Shown here one piece after another: positions 60,842-64,000 of a stretch of DNA of 64,000 bases. This DNA is from an uncultured Latescibacterota bacterium (GTDB taxonomy: Bacteria > Latescibacterota > UBA2968). The stretch is taken from NCBI GenBank assembly GCA_951812755.1, contig OX638329.1:1163339-1227338 (forward strand), in the 5' to 3' direction. The first letter of the stretch is position 1, and each line of letters begins with the position of its first letter. The translations under genes were made by a program, and so were the position numbers. The notes under the pieces are model-generated. The model did not search any database. It was not told where the DNA came from and saw only the letters and a program-made list of their open reading frames with translations.

Positions 60842-60856
60842 CCAAATGGATGCGCT

Positions 60857-61657
60857 ATGACCCTAAACACCGATCTAAACCGAATCCGCAGAGACGGCTG
60901 GACCGTAATAGAAGGCGTGATCCCGGAAGATGAGGTAGATGCAATACGCGATTGCGTATTGCATTCGACCGGGACACACGGCAGAGCGAAGGCCGCAGAA
61001 CAGGGAATCGGACACGTGCCGGGATTTATACGCTATGACCAGTCCCTCGCGCCCTATCTCGCCGACACAAGGTTGATGGCTCTTCTCGAAGCACTTTTGG
61101 GCTCCTTTGTCAAAGTGTCTTATGTCTCAGCGACCATCAACCGCCCGGACAACCCGCGGGGCAGATGGCATGCAGACTGGCCGTTTAATCAGATAAACGC
61201 CGCGCATGTGCTTGCACCCTATCCAGATGCGGTAATGCATATCACAACCCTGTGGATGTTATCTCCTTTTACCCATGAGAATGGCGGCACATTAATTGTG
61301 CCGGGCAGCCACCGATGGTCGAATAATCCAACCGGAAATATAGATGTGGATCCGCTCGCGCCTTATTCAACCGAGATGCATGCAACGGGTCCAGCGGGAA
61401 GCGTCCTCGTGCTGGACAGTCGGATATGGCACGCAACCGCACCCAATCAATCCCAAAAGGATCGGGTATCCGTTGTCGTTCGCTACGCCCCCTGGTGGTT
61501 GAACACGCGCGTGTTAATGCCGGGGTCTGAAGAGCGGAAAATGATGGTGGATGAAACCGGCTTGACCGAAAACGATCAAGAACTGGTACCGCGCCGGGTT
61601 TACGAGGAATTGCCAGAAAACGCGAAACCCCTGTTCCGGCACTGGATAAGCGAGTGA
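60857..61657 (+). CDS. phytanoyl-CoA dioxygenase (PhyH) family protein
   Basis: A 266-residue Fe(II)/2-oxoglutarate dioxygenase. The HxD pair is H105 and D107 (GRWHADWPF), the distal His is H192 (RIWHATAPN), and R209 (VVVRYAPWW) probably holds 2-oxoglutarate. The jelly-roll pattern THENGGTLIVPGSHRW lies between. It is the first of two adjacent PhyH genes; the second starts 11 nt after its stop. The pairing suggests sequential hydroxylations or a heteromeric enzyme. The substrate is unknown. Confidence 0.9.
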   Translation: MTLNTDLNRIRRDGWTVIEGVIPEDEVDAIRDCVLHSTGTHGRAKAAEQGIGHVPGFIRYDQSLAPYLADTRLMALLEALLGSFVKVSYVSATINRPDNPRGRWHADWPFNQINAAHVLAPYPDAVMHITTLWMLSPFTHENGGTLIVPGSHRWSNNPTGNIDVDPLAPYSTEMHATGPAGSVLVLDSRIWHATAPNQSQKDRVSVVVRYAPWWLNTRVLMPGSEERKMMVDETGLTENDQELVPRRVYEELPENAKPLFRHWISE

Positions 61658-61668
61658 AAGGAAAAAGG

Positions 61669-62430
61669 ATGAGCACTGTCACCGAACGACATATCCGACA
61701 GTATCGAGAAGAGGGATACTGCCATGTGGAGGGATTGATCCCCGCTGAACTCATGGCGGACACCTGGGCGCGAGTGCGAGAAATAATAGATCATCCGCCA
61801 GATTGGAAAAAGGGCAGATTTCAAGTTCTCAATCCCGAAATATATCGCGCCACATCAGGCGAACCATTGCCCAAGGGCATTCAACGTCCGGGCCTGGAAG
61901 AAAAGGTATTTGCCACGGTCGCAGAACACAACAATATGGCAAATGCAATGGCAGCGGTTCTGGGCGGCGATGTGGAACTCTTTACAGATCAGATTGGGGT
62001 TAAACACGGGTGGATTGACACAGAACAGGGTGGGTGCAGTTATTTTCACCAGGATTCGTGGTACTGGAAAATCGATCCGGAATTGGGCTGCAATTGCTGG
62101 ATCCCCATGCAAGAAGTCGGAAAAGACGCCATCGCATTATCGGTCATGCCGCGCAGCCATATTGGTTGGGGACTCGTGCCACACGAATCTTATTACGACG
62201 ATCCGCCAATGTTCAGAAAATCCCGTGTGACTTATGAACCCTTTAAGCGACATCGCATCCCCCTGGACCAGACCGATTACACCAATGAAATCCTCGTCGC
62301 AATGAAACCGGGTGATGGCCTCTTCTTCTCAAATTATACCTGGCATCGGAGCGAGCCAAATCGCACGGGTAAAACAATGGCATTTTACGCGATTGCATAT
62401 CAATTGAAAGATCGGGTTTCAAAACCTTGA
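61669..62430 (+). CDS. phytanoyl-CoA dioxygenase (PhyH) family protein
   Basis: A 253-residue dioxygenase. The ATG at 61669 follows AAAGGAAAAAGG and is preferred over a GTG at 61654 that overlaps the previous stop. The HxD pair is H127 and D129 (YFHQDSWYW), the distal His is H226 (YTWHRSEPN). GCNCWIPMQEVGKDAIALSVMPRSH is the usual central beta segment. It differs clearly from its neighbour at 60857 in the N-terminal half, so the pair is not a recent tandem copy. It lies 25 nt upstream of the dehydrogenase gene. Confidence 0.9.
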   Translation: MSTVTERHIRQYREEGYCHVEGLIPAELMADTWARVREIIDHPPDWKKGRFQVLNPEIYRATSGEPLPKGIQRPGLEEKVFATVAEHNNMANAMAAVLGGDVELFTDQIGVKHGWIDTEQGGCSYFHQDSWYWKIDPELGCNCWIPMQEVGKDAIALSVMPRSHIGWGLVPHESYYDDPPMFRKSRVTYEPFKRHRIPLDQTDYTNEILVAMKPGDGLFFSNYTWHRSEPNRTGKTMAFYAIAYQLKDRVSKP

Positions 62431-62455
62431 ATAGCTTGGAAAGGAAAGGAAAATC

Positions 62456-63343
62456 ATGGCGCGTGTTGGGCTGATCGGTGTCGGAGATATGGGCAGTGGG
62501 ATGGCTGTAAATATCTTGAAGAACGGACATGAACTTGTCGTGTATGATTTGCGCCCCGAACAAGTGGAACCTTATGTCGAGCGGGGAGCTTATGCGGCCA
62601 AAAATGTAGGCGAAGTGGGCGAGCGCGCGGACTTTGTGTTCGTCATGGTCATGAACGGCGACCAAATTAAAGCGATCTTAAACAATGGCTTGTTGGACGG
62701 CATGAAACCGGGATCGACATTTATCTGCACAGCAACCATCTTGCGTTCAGAGTTAATCGAAATCGCGCAATGCCTAAAAGAGAGAGAGATTCGCGTCATA
62801 GATGCCCCGGTAAGCGGTGGCGCACCTGGCGCAGCGGCTGGCACACTGACAATGATGGTAGCGGCACAACAGGATGTTTTTGAGGACGCGACAGAAGTTC
62901 TCAACGCAGTCGGAGAAAATATCTACCATGTCGGCGAAGAGATCGGCGCGGGACAAACCGTGAAAGCGTGTCTGGCGGTTCTGACGGGCGTAACCTATGC
63001 GGGCATCTTCGAGACCCTTTCACTGGGCGTAAAAGCCGGTGTAAAACCCGAGACCCTCTACGAAGTGATCAACACGAGTGTAGTCGGCAGTTTTTTGTTT
63101 CGGGACACAACGCAAAATATTATGGAACGAAATTTTGCGGGCCAAAGCCGCATTGGCACAATGTACAAAGATCTCGGAATAGCAAAAACACTGGGACGCG
63201 AATGTGGCGTGCCTTTGTTCACACTCTCAGCGGCGGCAGAGTGGTTTCAGGCGGGTATCAGCGTGAACCCCGAAGAAGCAAACTGGGCGATTATCAAAAT
63301 TTTTGAAGATATGCTGGATATTGAAGTGAAAAGTGAGAAGTAA
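62456..63343 (+). CDS. 3-hydroxyisobutyrate-dehydrogenase-type oxidoreductase
   Basis: A 295-residue beta-hydroxyacid dehydrogenase. It begins MARVGLIGVGDMGSGMAVNIL (NAD loop 7-13), has the substrate motif DAPVSGGAPGAAAGTLTMMV (about 119-138) and the catalytic-Lys region GAGQTVKACLAV (K about 170). In that region the family's usual Asn after the Lys is not obvious, so substrate preference may differ. Relatives include tartronate semialdehyde, gamma-hydroxybutyrate and 6-phosphogluconate-like reductases. It is co-directional with the PhyH and isomerase genes. Confidence 0.9.
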   Translation: MARVGLIGVGDMGSGMAVNILKNGHELVVYDLRPEQVEPYVERGAYAAKNVGEVGERADFVFVMVMNGDQIKAILNNGLLDGMKPGSTFICTATILRSELIEIAQCLKEREIRVIDAPVSGGAPGAAAGTLTMMVAAQQDVFEDATEVLNAVGENIYHVGEEIGAGQTVKACLAVLTGVTYAGIFETLSLGVKAGVKPETLYEVINTSVVGSFLFRDTTQNIMERNFAGQSRIGTMYKDLGIAKTLGRECGVPLFTLSAAAEWFQAGISVNPEEANWAIIKIFEDMLDIEVKSEK

Positions 63344-63412
63344 AAAGTGAGAAGTCAGTCCCCTTCGCTCCTCGTCTTTCTTCGTGTCCTTTGTGTCTTT
63401 GTGTGAATACCT
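63328..63412. repeat. GAAGTGA array and CTTTGTGTC-type repeat
   Basis: The end of the dehydrogenase gene runs into GAAGTGAAAAGTGAGAAG and similar units (63328-63353), like those at 57781-57806. The second part (63370-63406) is a near copy of the repeat at 21248-21283. Both families lie just before a gene start here. Confidence 0.6.
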
Positions 63413-63428
63413 CAATTGGAGCTTACTT

Positions 63429-64000
63429 GTGAAACTCGGTGTAATTACAGATGGAATCAGCAGGAATTTTGAACACGCGTTGAATGTCATGGCGGAATAC
63501 GATCTGAAATATCCAGAACTCCAGTTTGTATGGGACCGGGAAGTAGGAGACCACGACGCCGAGCAAGTGGCGCGCATGAAAGCACTACTCAATCAGCACG
63601 ACATGGAAGTCTCATGCATCTCGCGACACGCTTTTGGCGGCTTGCCCGTATTGCAGACCGAGATAGGAGATGCCGTATTTGAAGATCACGTATCGGGCTT
63701 GCGGCGGTGCATCGCCCTTGCAAAAACCCTCGGCACGAATATTGTCAGAATTATGGGTTGTAAAAAAGAAATGATCCTTTTTGGGTACAACGGCGCAGAG
63801 GATTGGATTGTGACGGCTGGTGCCTGGGATAAACTGGTGAAGCTGATGGCCGTACCCGTTCAAATTGCCGAAGAAGAAGGCATAACACTCGTCGTTGAAA
63901 CGGGCAATAATGCCATGATAACATCGGGATTTCTGGCGCGAAAGTTGATCGACGAACTGGGCAGTTCCCACCTCAAACTTCTGTGGGATATTCCCAATAC
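63429..64000 (+). CDS. sugar phosphate isomerase/epimerase, partial
   Basis: A GTG start at 63429 (GGAG 7 nt upstream) opens a frame of 190 codons that runs off the right edge. It begins VKLGVITDGISRNFEHALNV and has YPELQFVWDREVG, SCISRHAFGG, LRRCIALAKTLGTNIVRIMG and EEGITLVVETGNNAM, then HLKLLWDIPN with a likely metal Asp. This is a xylose-isomerase-like TIM barrel. The pattern resembles the protein at 541-1389 in fold but not in close sequence. It probably continues the catabolic cluster begun at 58098; the C-terminus is missing. Confidence 0.85.
   Translation, partial: MKLGVITDGISRNFEHALNVMAEYDLKYPELQFVWDREVGDHDAEQVARMKALLNQHDMEVSCISRHAFGGLPVLQTEIGDAVFEDHVSGLRRCIALAKTLGTNIVRIMGCKKEMILFGYNGAEDWIVTAGAWDKLVKLMAVPVQIAEEEGITLVVETGNNAMITSGFLARKLIDELGSSHLKLLWDIPN

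Overview
The window reads as chromosomal DNA of an uncultured, heterotrophic, Gram-negative (diderm) bacterium. It has a TonB-dependent receptor beside a PorV/PorQ-like outer-membrane protein and a secreted protein with a type-A-sorting-like tail, AsmA-like and M48 envelope proteins, GWxTD-domain proteins, RNase Y, and several phytanoyl-CoA-dioxygenase (PhyH), Gfo/Idh/MocA and sugar-isomerase genes. That mix is typical of FCB-related candidate phyla such as Latescibacterota or Poribacteria. The placement is inferred from gene content alone; no rRNA or ribosomal-protein gene is present to test it. No tRNA, rRNA or CRISPR array was seen.

Layout. 1-8536 (minus strand) is one tightly packed operon: DUF6785-like membrane protein, GWxTD protein, sialidase-like protein, PhyH dioxygenase, Gfo/Idh/MocA oxidoreductase, sugar-phosphate-isomerase-like TIM barrel, and a second DUF6785-like paralogue running off the left edge. 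8849-15309 (plus) is an outer-membrane trio: TonB-dependent receptor, a large exported protein with a C-terminal sorting-type domain, and a PorV/PorQ-like protein, closed by a strong terminator. 15683-16478 is a two-gene module of a small unknown protein overlapping a retropepsin-like protease. 16623-21078 (minus) is an envelope/peptidoglycan operon (MurC/Mpl-like ligase, LD-carboxypeptidase, M48 lipoprotein, AsmA-like protein) plus a glycosidase remnant. 21305-34133 (plus) carries DUF4432, YkgJ-like, DUF4159, DUF4175-like, TPR, unknown exported protein, MoxR ATPase and MurD. This run is broken by a 1.69-kb insert (orphan HigA antitoxin, collapsed Schlafen/AlbA_2-type gene, ParA-like ATPase) bounded by 36-nt direct repeats.

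34143-42630 holds housekeeping genes: a primary-type sigma factor, an MTH1-like Nudix enzyme, quinone oxidoreductase, YgfZ-like protein, a folB-folK-deoxynucleoside kinase-panB-panC run, and a superoxide dismutase-peroxiredoxin-A-type Fe-S carrier run behind a clear sigma-70 promoter. 43173-50138 has RNase Y, a NifU-like protein lacking two scaffold cysteines, queG-miaB-lipA, and a second GWxTD protein. 50148-56063 has a fused indolepyruvate:ferredoxin oxidoreductase, a strikingly plant-HPR1-like hydroxypyruvate reductase, and dusA. 56410-64000 is again accessory catabolism: a second retropepsin-like protein, Gfo/Idh/MocA, an alpha-barrel glycosidase/lyase-like protein, zinc alcohol dehydrogenase, two PhyH dioxygenases, a 3-hydroxyisobutyrate-dehydrogenase-type enzyme, and a TIM-barrel isomerase cut by the right edge.

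The most unusual content is in the non-coding DNA. Two copies of a roughly 255-bp MITE-like element (42755-43011, 56062-56316) share terminal inverted repeats. A REP-like palindrome family built on AACTGC-loop-GCAGTT occurs inside both MITEs, before the zinc dehydrogenase, and as a tandem array that appears to encode the start of the TPR protein's signal peptide. Stem changes in that family are compensatory, and in the second MITE one palindrome lies nested in the loop of another. The HigA/ParA insert is the best single candidate for a recent rearrangement.
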